The notes under the pieces were generated by a model. It searched no databases and was not told the DNA's origin. It saw only the letters and a list, made by a program, of their open reading frames with translations. The position numbers and the translations under genes were made by a program. Below, piece by piece: positions 23,124 through 36,550 of a DNA stretch of 64,000 nucleotides (its first letter is position 1; each line of letters starts with the position of its first letter). The stretch comes from Diadema setosum (lineage: Eukaryota; Echinodermata; Echinoidea; Diadematoida; Diadematidae): NCBI GenBank assembly GCA_033980235.1, contig CM067069.1, forward strand, positions 13,032,828 to 13,096,827. Direction: 5' to 3'.

Positions 23124-25259
23124 CTGTAATTTCATTTCGGAATATCGATTCATAGATCGATCATTATTACCACGTATCTTATGATCTGAAATATCTACAC
23201 AGATTGAAAGCATATAGATTACAATGCAGGCAGTACATGAGACGAAAGACAGGAGTAAAGTTCATGTGGGGTTGTCACGGACCTCTTATTTGCATACAAT
23301 AACGGTGAGTTCTCCAGATGTTTCAAGAAGATGACGGAATCATTTTGCATTTCGTTCAATTCTATTTCAACTCAACACGGTGATCAAATATAACTTGCTT
23401 AAGGCCTGAGGCGCCATACATGTCTGAAGGTGTAAACGTAGATTAAGATAGCAAAGATATAACAACGAATAACACTTTAAAGAGAACGCTGCACAAAATT
23501 GAGGAACAATTAAAAAAAAATACATCTTACATGAAGGGTCATACGCGTTAAAATGGCAAGCATATTTCATCGACATCGTTGTACATTACATAGTTATCTG
23601 AAATCATGCAACGAAAATTTAACCATGCTAGAAGTGGACTACAGAGACAAACAAGGAGGAGGAGGAGGCGGAGGAAGAGGAGAAGCAGTGCTCACTTAAC
23701 AAAAAGAAAGTATGAGGAAAGCAGTCCTAAAATCGTTTTTTTTTTAAACCATTCCGACTAAATATGAAATATATACTCTGTACAGTACTCGGTAATTTAC
23801 AAGTTAGACAGGATACCGAAGTTCTTTCTCTGTTTGTTCATGAAAACCAAGTCTTGTTTCAAACATTTGGTCTCTTTCAGAGGTGCATTTCGATCGATTT
23901 CAGATAAACTGTTGATGTATATTTGTCTCCCTTGTATTCATGTATTATTTGTACATTGGTTACTAATCAAACGTCACACGTGTTACACAATATTCGCAAA
24001 AAGTATCAAATACCAGCCAGAGATTATAAAAAAAAAAAAAAAACATATAAATCACGTCAGAGCGAAGCATTGTTTTGTTCTCCCATGGTCAGGAAATAAG
24101 AATAATAATGATAACAATAATGATATAGATTTAAGATATCAAAAGATTTGTCAAGAAAATTAGCCATAACGGCCATTTTTCAAAATGGCCATCGTTTAGT
24201 ACTGTACTTTGAAGCATACATCTTACACTAAACCAGATCATTAGACTAGTAAGAAGCGGTCATTTTGGAAAATGGCTGCCACAGCACTTCTGGCAGGGGA
24301 AACCGATTGGCTCAATTACTTAGAATATATCAGTCTACATGTTAGGCAAATTTGGTGCTTTTACAAAAAATGAACAATATAGTGCATAATGCTGCTGCTA
24401 TTTATATATAGGAGAACATTTCAGAGTAAACAATAACAAGAGATATGAACAAATAGAACGATGATGTTTCGTGCAATCGATAGATTTTGTTTGTTTGTTT
24501 GTTTGTTTGTATTCTACACAATAAAAAAAAAAACTGAGCGTCTGATAATATTATTGTGCGACGGCTGCGGGAATGTGATACGGGAAAGCAATACGTAATA
24601 GAATTAGGACCCTCACTGCACATAAACATGATGCGTCCAGACATCAGTGTAACAGTGCGGTGTGCATAGCTGTGGCCTTTTTGTTGGTCACATTGCAAAA
24701 AACGGCTAAATTAATGTCCTCTTCCACGCGAGTCATCGATTCTAGGTCTATACCTTCTTATGACTTCGTATCAAATGTATCATCCTTGCTTGCAAGTAAT
24801 ATGACCAACTGTGGCAAGCTTAAAGGAACTATGCAATGCAAATGTATGTTGATTCATGATATCTATAAACATGAATTATGTGGCAAAATGAATATCTAAA
24901 TACGTGCTACACCTGTATACATTTCATAATAATTATTCTTCTACTTCTTTCCTTCATATTAATTGGATACACCCACAAAAAAGCCAACTTTCCAAACCAA
25001 GATTCTGCCAGTGATGTTATCTGTCAATCATTTCTTAAGTACAAAAATTATAACCAAAAGACATTACAGGGAAACATGAAAGTTATGCTTGGTCTACATT
25101 ATAGGGGAGAGTGATTCCAATGTCTTTTGTTAATCATAATGCTTTACTAGCGATTGACAGATGATTTCACTGGCTAGTTTTGGAATTATTGTTTTTGTTG
25201 AAGTATCAAAGTAATCTGAAGAAAAAAGGTAAGAAAAATATCATAAAGTAAATTCAACA

Positions 25260-25518
25260 TATTTAGATATTCTTTCGACCACGTAGGTGAGGTTCAGGAT
25301 GCTATAAGCCAATACATTATATGTCATCATACAGTTGCACTGTATATTTCCTTTAAACTTTCTGATATCCGCGCCGTTGAATATTCAGATATTCTTTCGG
25401 CCACGTAGGTGAGGATCAGGATGTTATAAACATGATAAACCAATATATATACAAGTCCTCATAAGTTGCACTGTATACACTGTAGTTTCTTTAAACTTTC
25501 TGATATCCGCGCCGTTGA
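25260..25518. repeat. Two-copy tandem duplication
   Basis: A unit of about 122-137 bp, from AGATATTCTTTCG through CCACGTAGGTGAGG to GATATCCGCGCCGTTGA, is present twice in a row. The second copy carries small insertions. Confidence 0.85.
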
Positions 25519-27662
25519 CACCTGAGGGTCCGTATTCAATAGACTCTGAAGTCAGTTTACTTAAGTCGGAGTGCATATTTCATACCAATTTTGTTCGATA
25601 AGAACATGTTTATCTTTTATTTCAAAATGGTCAAGCGACTTTTCTTTTGCCAGACGACGACTAAACCAGAAAAGATCCTTGACTTTCTATATATAATGTC
25701 TGGAAAGACCAGCCGCGTCTCGCGCAGAGCCGGCAGCCGCTATGAATTCTTCATTATGGCAATTTGAGTGTCACGGAGACAATCGCACCGCAGGTAAAAA
25801 CGATCATATTCCGCATAGACAGTATTCGTAAACATGTTGGAAACCAGCAAGAAAGGCATCTCAAGAGCCAAACAGACGAAAAGTAAATTTCTTGGCCAAG
25901 GAGAAGATGGCTGTTATCCTATACAAAAGAGAGCAAGAAGCACGATGAAATGTTGAGATCGCCGTTCGGCTCAGAGATGGCACGGAGGGTTATCGCAGCG
26001 AAGATAAATGATGCAAACCCGATGGTATGAAAATTAACGCTATTAGACTTTTTTTTTTTTAAAGAATAACTAACATAACCTTGCAAATACAGTGAAACAT
26101 ACTCTTCAAAGAAAAAAGAAAAGAAGTTTTGGAAATAACAAATGGTCTGATCCTTTCTGTAGGATATAAATATTGTAGTATGTTACTTTCCTTTTCTTTT
26201 CTTATTTTGTTCCATCCGCAGTGCCAGTGGTAGGATAAGGCAAAACTTTCAGGCATCGTTACAGCTGACGCTGTGTAGTGGAGTGGTTGGATATGGACTA
26301 CTTTTTGGGGCGCTGTCGATATAATATTGCCCCACCGGAGGGATTTCAACTCCATGCAACGAGTTTGCACTAAGGGTCAAATTGCATAGAGTTGAGATCC
26401 CGAGGGGCAATAATTTCAACGCTGCCCAAAACAAAATCAGTCATTATCTGTTTTATAATCATACAGAATAGAATTACAGTAAATGAAATCCTACTTGGTG
26501 CGGTCGCGATGGCGCTAGCTGGTTCACACATTAGGCGCTGTCAAAGACGTTTTCACTGCGATCACATCGGTCACTGTCATCATGATTGTTATGATTGTCC
26601 TCTCGCGCTATGGAAGGCAAGCAATTATTAGAGTATATACACACGTCCACGACTGTACATACCGCGTAAAACACACCAAAAAAAAAAAAGAAAAAAAAAA
26701 GGAGTTTAGTGCTATGCGGCGGTTTGGCATTATGAAGCTGCTGGCAAGTGTTGAATTCATGCCCCTAATTTCTACAAATAAGAATCGAGGATTTACCAAA
26801 TGAGATATACAACGAGAAATATTTTACGGTCTATACACTGTATATCGCAGATAAATAGGCACCCAATGTATCACTGTGAGTGCACCGATGTACTTATTTT
26901 GACTGCTTTAGTATATTTAGAAGTCACACCCCATAAGAATTCAATATAATTGGACTGATCTTGGATGATTCAGTTCAAATTTTAGTGCGTCCGATGGTGG
27001 CATCACCAATGCGCGATATGTACGATAACTAATGTTTGCTTCATCCACGTCGGCATGTCGTCATGATGGTTTACATGTATTGTGTGACTATGACAGATGT
27101 TATAATGTTTGTAAGCATGTCCATAATTAATATGCCCTGTACTATTGTAGTAGAAAGAAACAGACGTATAAAATTGGAAAATAGTTAGCTCGAATTTGTT
27201 GCCGACACGCCCATGGTCAGCATAATACCGTATGTCATATTGGGACCCTCTGCAATGATAAGTTGAAAAATAGGGCATCAATCAAAATACAATGTCAGGG
27301 TATGAAACTATAACTTATTACCCATATCTTACAGAAACCCCCATCCGATTTGCTTCAGTGGTCAAAGAGAAATGAGGATCTTTGTAGAGCATGTCAGGAA
27401 TCCCTTCCCTCCAAGTTCTGTCCATTGTGTTCACACATTAATATGCAGTTCCAAGAGCATCCAAGTGCTTAACATGGAAGAAACAGACCCATGACAAGCT
27501 TAAAAACGATCACATTCCTCGAATTGAATGGGGTTTTCTGCACAATATAGGTAAGATGTTATATTTTTGGACCCTGAAATAACATTCAGACAGTTTAATC
27601 ATATTGAAAGTTATCAATGCGGAAATCCTGTTGTATTTTTTTTTTTTTTTGGGGGGGGGGGG

Positions 27663-28435
27663 ACATACTGTATTACATCGTAAGGTGGTCGCTTGTCATC
27701 CACAGGTAAATCAGCGTCACACTCAGACATGTGCAGCTACTTTGCAATGTTGTGGAGAAAGGCACAACTTGCGATGACTTTGCTAGTATACCCTTCGTGG
27801 GACTTGATAATCGGAGCTCACCATGCATACAATGGAGCCACCTTTTCAGTCGACCTATCCCCTTTCTATCGAACAGGGTGATTTCTTTTGAGCCCCAACG
27901 GAGGATTTGTGGTCTGATAAATAGGGTGAGAAGCCATCTCTTCGAGGGATAACCGCAATCTCCCAGAATAATTCTCTTCAAAATTCTCGATCACAATCAA
28001 GCCGACTTCCGAGCGGAACGCGAAAATCATGAACCGAATGTTTGGGCTGTGGAATCGTTTGCAATTAGCAAAGCATTCTCCGTTTTCAGCTGGAGCTTGA
28101 ATCCTCAATTGGTCGCCGTCATTTACGCCTTTTTCATCTGAAAAATTCTCTTTCTTTCCTCACCAATAAGATGACCATTTTTTAAAGACATTTTTCAGAT
28201 GTCTAAAAAGGGCAGCTCATACCTGGCCGACAGTTCGTGAGGAGGAAAACAGGGAGACACTGAGGGTATTATTGTCATCTGTCCGCTGGAAGAACCCTGT
28301 AGCATCTAATACGCAAACCTGCACAGAATTTCGCCCACGGGTGAAATCGGGTTATCCCTTTGTGCCCGCGATGATATTTCATGATAAACGACATCTGTGA
28401 TGTACAAAACGCCCTCCTTGTCGAATCTACATTTT
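27663..28435 (-). pseudogene. PIF/Harbinger transposase relic
   Basis: Decayed DDE transposase of the HARBI1 family, minus strand, inside Gα intron 2. Pieces in order but in different frames: CRFDKEGVLYITDVV; LDATGFFQRTDDNNTLSV, near the family's LRF-x-ATG-x-FQ; DGDQLRIQAPAEN followed by FHSPNIR, near the D-G-T-x-I-x-I-x-x-P block; RIILGDCGYPSKRWLLT, the hallmark GD-x-GYP-x-x-x-WLLTP; RLKRWLHCMHGELRLS; and AFLHNIAK, then DDKRPP. In-frame stops and frame changes break it, and the segment between WLLT and RLKRW is shortened. It is a dead fragment and its terminal repeats were not found. Confidence 0.82.
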
Positions 28436-29590
28436 CTCCATTAATACACCATTACAATAATCAGGTAATGGGTAACCATGCACACAATTAAATTTGGTGG
28501 TCAAAAATACATGTATCTCTTTGATTATTTTAAAAACGACGGATCACACCTGCCACGTTGTATAGTTATCTTTAGAAATTAAGCGTTATTTTGATGTGCT
28601 TAAACGTATAAGATAAGCAGTTTAGATAAATCAGTTTGTGTAAGAAAAGACGTCTCGAATTGAAAACATGTAGACAGAGGAAAAACATTAAATCTTTTTC
28701 TTACACTAAATCAAAATTCTGTTACTCATACTCTGTAAAAAGCCATTAAACCACTTTCGTAAAGACAAACCATCAAGTGAAACGGGGAACTGATTTTTCT
28801 TTTAATCTGCAAGATTCTTTGTAATTGAAAGCTCGTTTCTTTTGATTTATAGATCATCATTCAATAGAAAATAGAATTCGTGATTTTCAATTCAAGTTCG
28901 CTCATAGAAAACCGTTACCCAACATTATCTGTGTAAAATAGATATAATAACTCTTCAATTTGTAACTTTTGTGAATCTCATCCACAAACGTTAAAACACT
29001 TTTTTTTTTAAATGTGGCCATGTGTCAACATTTGGTAGAAAGTATTTCCTTGACTCAAAGCAAAATAATGATGTTTGTCACTCTATGTTTACAGATGAGG
29101 AAATATGTATCGGGACATGCATGTTGAAACACGACATTTCATAAATACGCCTACATTCATTATGCAAAATGATTTATATTTCCATGTAAAACCAAAGATC
29201 CCATTCCTAATTTAAACTCTTCTTCACTCTCTATGACGCATTTGGGGAAAAAACCCAACCCAGAACGTATCATAGCAAAAGAAAAAAAGAAATTGCTTTG
29301 AATTTAACGAGAACAAAAAAAGCAAACTCTAAATTCTAGGTTTCAATGTTAATTTCATTTTCTTCAGAGTTGTATTCTTCCTTATTACACATGTATCTCT
29401 TTTATGAAGCAACATGTATAATTTTGGAAATGAATTTTGAAAAAAAAAAATTCAGCATTAGCAAAATAAATTATTTTGAATGCTACTGTGGGATAGTCAT
29501 TTGCCGTGAGTCAGAGATAAGACAAATGACTCAGAATTGCAGCATGCCTATGTGGTGTATTGAATACGGCCCCATGCAGGATATCTAAAG

Positions 29591-29744
29591 CAGGGGCGGA
29601 TCCAGAAATTCCGTAAAGGGGAGGCGCCTTTGCAAAATTAAAGGGGGGCGCACGCACTTCCATTCTTACTTTTTATTTCTTTTGTTTTAACCAAAAATAA
29701 TGACGGGGCGAGCGCCCGGTGCGCCCCCTCTGGATCCGCCACTG
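29591..29744. mobile_element. Short MITE with 5-bp target duplication
   Basis: Ends CAGGGGCGGATCCAGA and TCTGGATCCGCCACTG form terminal inverted repeats. TAAAG flanks both sides (29586-29590 and 29745-29749), a clean target-site duplication. Confidence 0.8.
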
Positions 29745-29855
29745 TAAAGTGACTTTCTTCATGAAAGTGAAGCTACGTTTTGATCATGACGCAACGGAAA
29801 AATGTATATAATAGATTACCCGTTCAGTCACGAATGCAAGATAACAGCAACAGAA

Positions 29856-29857
<2 letters not shown>

Positions 29858-29902
<45 letters not shown>
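29858..29902. repeat. CA microsatellite
   Basis: About 21 CA dinucleotides in Gα intron 2. Confidence 0.95.
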
Positions 29903-29906
<4 letters not shown>

Positions 29907-30048
29907 CAAACACATCCACAAATGAAAAAGAAAAAGCAGCGTATGGAGTCTGAAGCAATGGTCACAACAGTGGAATTAACAGCAAGAAGCCAGGTGAAAC
30001 GGGTAGTGCTGCATGCACACAACACTTTCAATGACTTTTAGCAGAAAC

Positions 30049-30050
<2 letters not shown>

Positions 30051-30091
<41 letters not shown>

Positions 30092-30110
30092 TAGAGAGAG
30101 AGAGAGAGAG
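30051..30110. repeat. TA/GA compound microsatellite
   Basis: A TA run then a GA run, about 500 bp from the P-loop exon. Confidence 0.95.
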
Positions 30111-30206
30111 TAAATTGGTATTGACAGCATGATCTTGAGTTCTATCCAATTATATATTATTGTATACATAATATATATAATATAATATATAGTAAAGTTA
30201 TATATA

Positions 30207-30434
30207 TAGTAAAGTTAGGATAGAAGAATGCATTGAATGAAAATTAGTTTTCATTCAAAATCCAAATTTTTGGGGGCCTCCCCCTTTGTCAGGGATGAAA
30301 GACATCCCTGATGTTCAACATCATGAATAATCAATCTATCATTTCTGACAAAGGGGACCCCCCCCCCCCCCAAATTTGAATTTTGAATAAAAACCAATTG
30401 GCATTTAATACATTATTCTATCCTAATTTTACTA
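30207..30434. mobile_element. Foldback element with long arms
   Basis: The left arm starts TAGTAAAGTTAGGATAGAA and the right arm ends TTCTATCCTAATTTTACTA. The arms also pair at the inner CCTTTGTCAG and CTGACAAAGG blocks. A 14-base C tract lies in the right arm. Confidence 0.8.
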
Positions 30435-30621
30435 ATTCTATTACCATTACTGCCAATAAGCGGATCTAATGATATATATAATATAATATAAATCAATGAA
30501 AACGATTACTATGCAAGACAGACAAACGACATCTGAAATCCACACGTTGACATTTTGCCCGCCACGTTTGCCCACACAACCATATACATGCACCAGATAT
30601 ACTACTCACTCGGGTGCTCAC

Positions 30622-30664
30622 CTTAGCTGCTTTGCGATTGTACTTTTGCCCGACTCGCCTGCTC
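30622..30664 (-). CDS. Gα exon 2 (P-loop)
   Basis: Exactly 43 bp, the same as exon 2 in Gi/Go genes. It encodes the rest of Gly50, then AGESGKSTIAKQL and two bases of Arg64. Together with exon 1 this completes the Walker A motif GAGESGKS, which binds the GTP phosphates; Lys56 and Ser57 are the phosphate and magnesium ligands. The acceptor is preceded by a pyrimidine-rich run ending in ATGCAG, and the donor is GTGAGC. It is too short to stand out by ORF length and was found by splice phase and motif. It is isolated by a 26.8-kb intron upstream and a 7.5-kb intron downstream. Confidence 0.92.
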
Positions 30665-32741
30665 CTGCATAATGTGGAAGGGACAGGATATCATGATTAT
30701 TGGTGGTCTACGAGGAAAATAATTTCACTGAAAAAAAAAAAAACCCGCAAGGCACTAATATCGCAATGTCGAAAGCATCGTCGAGTAGGAGTGCTCCCTA
30801 TGCATATCAGGATGTGCCGTGTTGAAGAAAGTTTAGGGACCTTGCAGGAACATTATGATAATTCTTGCGTGTCAGGGCTCTTTCTTAAAATATGGTGATA
30901 GTAAATTTTGCATCAGTCATGTCAGTATGTATTAAGTATGTTTTGAGTCAAAACTTTCACCCACGAATTCCAATCATAAAGAGTATTTGATATTGAGAAA
31001 TGAAATTCTTTTCAAGGCGATGCTAGTTACCATTTCATAATGAAAAATTATGTATCCGTTCACATTTAAATGAAATCTAAAATCAAGGATTGCCCAAGTT
31101 CAGCATAAAAACAACAACCAAGTATTAAACTGAGGTGGAAGAAGTAAACGCATATGTGATATCAAGATTTCAAAACGTATGCGTAGTCCGAACTTCATAA
31201 ACAAAGCAAAAATTAGATCAGCAACGTTATTGTAATTCATTGTGAGTATTTTAACAGCACATCAAGAAACACAAAGGTCAACTTAGAATCCCCTGTGAGG
31301 ATTTTTTATTTTGCAATTTAACAGTTGATGATAATCATAACGACGGTGATGAATAGAACACTAATAAGTAATTGGAGTGATGATGAATTCTGAATAAGAA
31401 AGTAAATAAATAGGTAAATACAATAATTAATTAATAAATCAAAATATAAATGATCAAAGCTTTTGCCCCCCCCCCCCCCAAGAAAAAAAAAAAAAGCCTG
31501 AATGATGCTTGGAGCAGTGACTTTATTTTTTTTTCTTTAATGAAAACAAATTTTTTAAATTGAATTTGTTCTAGATGATTATGGTATTCATTTATTCAGA
31601 GCTCCTTACCCATACAGGGTAACCCGTCAAAAGTCAAGATACTGTCATTCTAGGGGGGCTTGCAACATGACAATAAACTTACAATTAATTCAAAATACAC
31701 AAAATGTCAAATCAAGGACATCCAGTTGTAAATAGCAATATAACAAACCAAAGGGCGAGTCGTGTGTAAATAACGAAAATTAAGTCATTGAAAATAAAAA
31801 AAGTACGTTATTATGATTATTATGTAAAAGGGAGCATACCCCAATATATTTAACATATGTGTTTGAGATTCTAACACTCTTAGAATGTGTGTGATATGAC
31901 CTGCCAATTCATTTCATAATTGAATATGCAATCATGAATGTTTCCATAATCATTTCAATAGGCCCTGCAGTAATCAGTGTGGACGTATTTTGGTAGCACA
32001 TCTTCGAAATTCACTGTTACTCAACTAGATAAGAAAAATTATAATAATATAAGATTACTTCTCATATCTAAAAATACGTGACACAAAATAGAGTGAGATG
32101 GAAATCGAATTACCTTTGACAATTTTATCTGCAATGAAGTTTGGGTCAAAGAGTTTACGAGGGTCATGTTAAGTACTTAACATATCATTTCTACCCTGAG
32201 CAATGGTCGTGTTTGTCACTTATGTTTACACATGTTATTACACCTTTTTCTGTCAAGTGTTGTGCACCATTTATCAATAATGCTATTTCTGCAATCACTT
32301 TGGTACCTGGCTAGCTCTCTTTACATTTTCTCTTCATTTACAGCATGATACATAATGAACTTCTTTGTATTGATTTCTGTCAGTATTGTACTATCTAGAT
32401 TCAGAACTTTTTGGTCATCTCTTGAATTCAATGATCCCACATCGTCACATGAATTTATTGTTCATCGTATATAAGGAAACTCGCAGGTGTCAAGCGGAGA
32501 CTGATGACGGCATGATATACATGTACATATAATCTCTCTCTCTCCCTTCCTCTGTCTGTCTGTCTGTCTGTCTGTCCGTTCCTCTCTCCCTCTCATCGCC
32601 CTCTCTCCCTCTCATCGCCGCTCCCTGATTAAAACATGCCTCTCTTGCGGTCAGTCATCTCTCACTGCCCTACGAGTCTTACGCCAATCATCTGCGAAGC
32701 CGGCGTGATATCTCTCCTCGGTTGCACGGCCCATCTACCTC

Positions 32742-32770
32742 GGGGGGGGGGGGGGGGGGGGGGGGGGGGG
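32742..32770 (+). repeat. G29 homopolymer
   Basis: Twenty-nine consecutive guanines on the plus strand, so a C29 run in the sense of the Gα pre-mRNA. It could form G-quadruplex DNA. The length may be unreliable if sequencing slipped. Confidence 0.9.
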
Positions 32771-33360
32771 CTTGCTCAAAGAACTTGTCACGAACGATAA
32801 GTATCTTAATTGTTTTAATTTGCGGTCGCGAGGGCACTGGCTGCTTCCCGTATACTACAGAAAGTTCTCCAGCCGCCTTTAGTTGAACTCCAATAAAATT
32901 CCCCCAGCTACAAGACTTTATCACGAAGTTGGCGTCTGCAGAGTTTCGATTTAAGTAGCGGTAATGTGTCTCAGAAGTAAAGAATTTAAGATGCGATAAA
33001 GTAAATCTAATCTGCAAACGAATGAAAAGAGGACACTGACACCAACTCATTCTTCTTCCAGGAGGCAAGGAGACTTGCCAAACACAAAACAACATAAAAC
33101 AAAACAAAACAAGAGAACACAAAACAAGACAAACTCCAACACCCATAACGACTGCATTCTACCTATTGTCTGCACGTCTGATTTGAGCAGTTCATTGTAA
33201 ATCTTTTACGAGTGTAAATGATATAAAATAACCTCGTAAATGATAATTTTGTAAGTTCATACATTACGTGCTGACAAATCAAGTACGCTGCATATATCAT
33301 AGTGTTTTATTACACTTTAAAGAATAATCATCTTCGGGGTTTATTTTGTGCTTGTGTGTG

Positions 33361-33391
33361 TGGGGGGGGGGGTGGGGAATGTGTGTGGGGA

Positions 33392-33436
<45 letters not shown>
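33361..33436. repeat. G tract with GT microsatellite
   Basis: A run of about ten guanines, then GT repeats. Confidence 0.9.
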
Positions 33437-33438
<2 letters not shown>

Positions 33439-33894
33439 CAAAAAAAAACCCCTCAAATAATGGGTATCGCCGTCGTGTACTGGTATTCACAACTTGACTG
33501 CGTCTGTGTCAACATAGATCATTGGCGTACAGCAGGGGAAAACAAACAAAAAGAAACTGCGGTGAAGAACATTCCCCCCTTTTCTCTCCTATCATACACA
33601 GTCAATACGTCATATCAATTTAAATCGGAAATAACGCAAATAATTCAAAACAGTAGAGTGCCAACTAATAGAAGAACTTTAGAATTTTGTGGAGGTGGAA
33701 TGTACTCTTATGTTATGGGATTACGCTTCCTCCGCAGACAATACGTCGTAATCACTTTCTCGCAAACAATCTGCGCTGAGCCCGAATTGTTTTCATGGAG
33801 GGACATTTCTACCACTTCTATACACTACGACTGAATGCTGCCGTTTCCGTAATAAACGTACAATACCCCCCCCCCCCCCCCCCACGGGCATGCT

Positions 33895-34284
33895 TTAAAG
33901 GGACTGTACAGTACTGGTCGAGGTAAGGATTCATGTTTTGAACATTCCTAAGTGAGATAATGAAAAGCCTCTTATGAAATATGAAAGAGCATGTAATTTT
34001 AAGAAGGATTCAACTTTTATTTGATGAAAATTGGTTTTCAAATGGCTGAGATATCAAAAAAGTGCTAATAATAAAAGGCGACATGCCCCATCTTTATTAG
34101 TATCTCTTTGTTTCACCTTGTTTTTGAATATCTCAGCCATTTCAAAACCGATTTTCATCGAATAAACTTTTGATACCCCTTAGAACCGCATGCTCTGTGA
34201 CATCTCATAGAGTGGTTTCTGAATATCTCACAAAACAGTAAAAGCTAAATCTTCACCTCGACCAGAACTGTACACACCCTTTAT
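33895..34284. mobile_element. Foldback element A, copy 8 (GGGACTG subfamily)
   Basis: Closely resembles the 11883 copy: TTAAAGGGACTGTACAGTAC at the left and CTGTACACACCCTTTA at the right. Inserted next to a C tract of about 18 bases. Confidence 0.82.
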
Positions 34285-34429
34285 AGACAATTACCTACAC
34301 CACGTTCTCGTATCTCCCAGGCAAATACTGCCAAGATAAAATACTGCTAATCCGAAATGACGTCTGGATCATTGCACTCATTAAACAGTCATGACTTCGC
34401 GCAATCTTCTCATTTGCTACATTATACCA

Positions 34430-35060
34430 ATTCATTTCAATTCACATCAAATTTACTTTCATTTTCGACAAAACATAATGACGTATACTTCACTCTCTTG
34501 TGTAACAAAAATGAACAGACTATCGCTGAAAAGCACGTCTGCGGGATATCAGCAAACTGAACGGAAAGCCCCTGTTCAGAAATGTTGTGTATGAATAAAT
34601 GAATGATAAATATAACATACAATAATAGCGAAACATTATGATGATGATACATTGTAATAAATCATCAAAGTGAACAAGATTTGCTATATCCTCAAGCTTT
34701 TTAGTCTTTCTTTTAGTTTTCTATATTTTGGTTGTATGTTGATCTTGATACTCGGTTTCAATACTGGGACCTACGCTTTACAGGCTTGCTTTGAAGCAGG
34801 TTCTATCATATTTCTTTAACATTTATACTTAGATTCCAGCTTTTATTGATTGACCACCATGTTCGAAATATTTTACTATGCATCCTTGCTGGATATCATG
34901 TATCATTGTATTTCGTTAAATTTGATGTATTTTTCATTGAGATAATAGAAAATGAAATTGAAATGAAATTCTAATGTAATATATGATGTATATACGTAAA
35001 ATTGAGGGACCCACACAATAGAAAGACAACGCTTGTAATATGTTGGCCCCTCTGAGGGGG
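34430..35060 (-). repeat. Second copy of the 17715 retroposon-like segment
   Basis: Shares TTTCGACAAAACATAATGAC-type sequence with 17750 and GAGGGACCCACACAATAGAA with 17930, including the following GGCCCCTCTGAG. The two matching parts are about 450 bp apart, so the copy has an insertion or is rearranged. Confidence 0.4.
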
Positions 35061-36550
35061 AGAATCTACACAGAAAAACGGTTCGGAAGCTCTTAAAGAG
35101 GAAGTCCACCCAAAAAATAGATAAACTCTAAAAGAAACAGAAAAAATCCCTGCAGAACGTTGCATGGTCAAGAAGTGTTTTCCGAAAAATTTTGAAATTT
35201 AAAAATGTCATAAGTTTTTTTTATTTCTTATCCGATATTGATCATTTTTGCACTGTTCCACAGGGAATATTTTTTTTTCTTTTCTGTGAGAGTGATATAA
35301 TTTTGGAGTGGATTTATTATCTATAAAGACAGAGTAATAGACAGAAAAACAACAACAACAACAATATAGAACAAGACTCTCGCGACAACAAGGATTAACA
35401 TGACAAGATAAAAATAATGAGACAAGATTAATAGTGATAACAAGACAACGGAACAGACAAGAAAATACCAGAGAGACCTACGTAAGTATATCTAGAAATG
35501 ATTATTGTGCAGCGTGAAAAGGGAAAGAATAAAAAAAGAATAATTACGGTAATGACTTGAAGAGACTGTAATCCTAACCCTAACCGTATCAAGGCATTGT
35601 TATATAGCAATGATAAGTGGCAATGCAGACGTGAATTCTCATCACGAAATATGAGCTTAATGTTTCGATATGTTGACAATGACACTTCTGAATATCTTCT
35701 TCTGTCGAGTCTTTTGAGATTTGAAACCGGTGACATCCTATTTCCACGTTTTTGTTTAACAAAGATAATTAATATACTTTAGCAATCTTAACGTTATTCA
35801 CAAGATAAATGTAATAATATTGTGCCTGCGGCAATTTATTTGACGATCTGCAATGAGAGACCACTAAAATGTTGCCGGCAGCCGCAATACTTCTGATCAT
35901 TTCCTTATTACAGCTTGTCTTACATTCCAAAGTGCTTTACAATGTCACAGATGCAAGAAGACAACCTACATCATATTCCAATAAATCATCCTATATACCC
36001 CTATATTTGAAATGGCACTAGAAATGAGGAACGCAGACAGAAAACTGGTTAGATCATTTGATCATTTGATCATTTGATAATCTGATAAAGCTTGAGAAAG
36101 ATCGAAATAAAACGATTTCAGATAAGCGACTTCATCAGAATTTAGAATAGGAGATATTTACAAGTGTTCATAGAACTTAACCAAACCATGTCGAAAGACA
36201 GTATATTGCGCGAAAGCAAAAACAATAGCTAATTAGGGTGACCCTGTATAGGAGAGCTCCAAACTAGGCTATGCAAGTGGTCTTCTGCTCAGAAAGAGTA
36301 AATTCTAGAAAAGCGTAGCTAAAATCGAACAAACAAACTAACCAACAAAGTGCTAGCTCTTAATATATATATTCAATTTCCCAGACCACATAATCAACGA
36401 CCTCTCAATTTCCTGGGATGAAATATATCTGTACAACCATTATTTATCCTTGATTCTTCCTGGATTGACAATCTCGGAACACTCCATTTAAACAGCAAAA
36501 GGCCTCAATGTTAACAAAAATACACTCCACCCACAAACGTATGTGCCAGA

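Larger units (their letters stand above)
23124..30621 (-). other. Gα intron 2 (7.5 kb)
   Basis: Contains a decayed PIF/Harbinger transposase (27663-28435), a tandem duplication near 25260-25518, a short MITE with target duplication at 29591-29744, and CA, TA and GA repeats near 29858-30110. The rest (23200-25100, 25600-27600, 28450-29580) shows no recognisable gene. Confidence 0.85.

Noticed and set aside
32688..33146. 152-codon minus-strand ORF with a proline run
   Set aside because: The proline run comes from the G29 homopolymer and the rest matches no known family.
33346..33834. 162-codon plus-strand ORF
   Set aside because: The first third is GT-repeat translation (Cys-Val) and the rest shows no domain or splice context.
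35572..35586. Telomere-like CCTAACCCTAACC
   Set aside because: Only about two units; consistent with chance.
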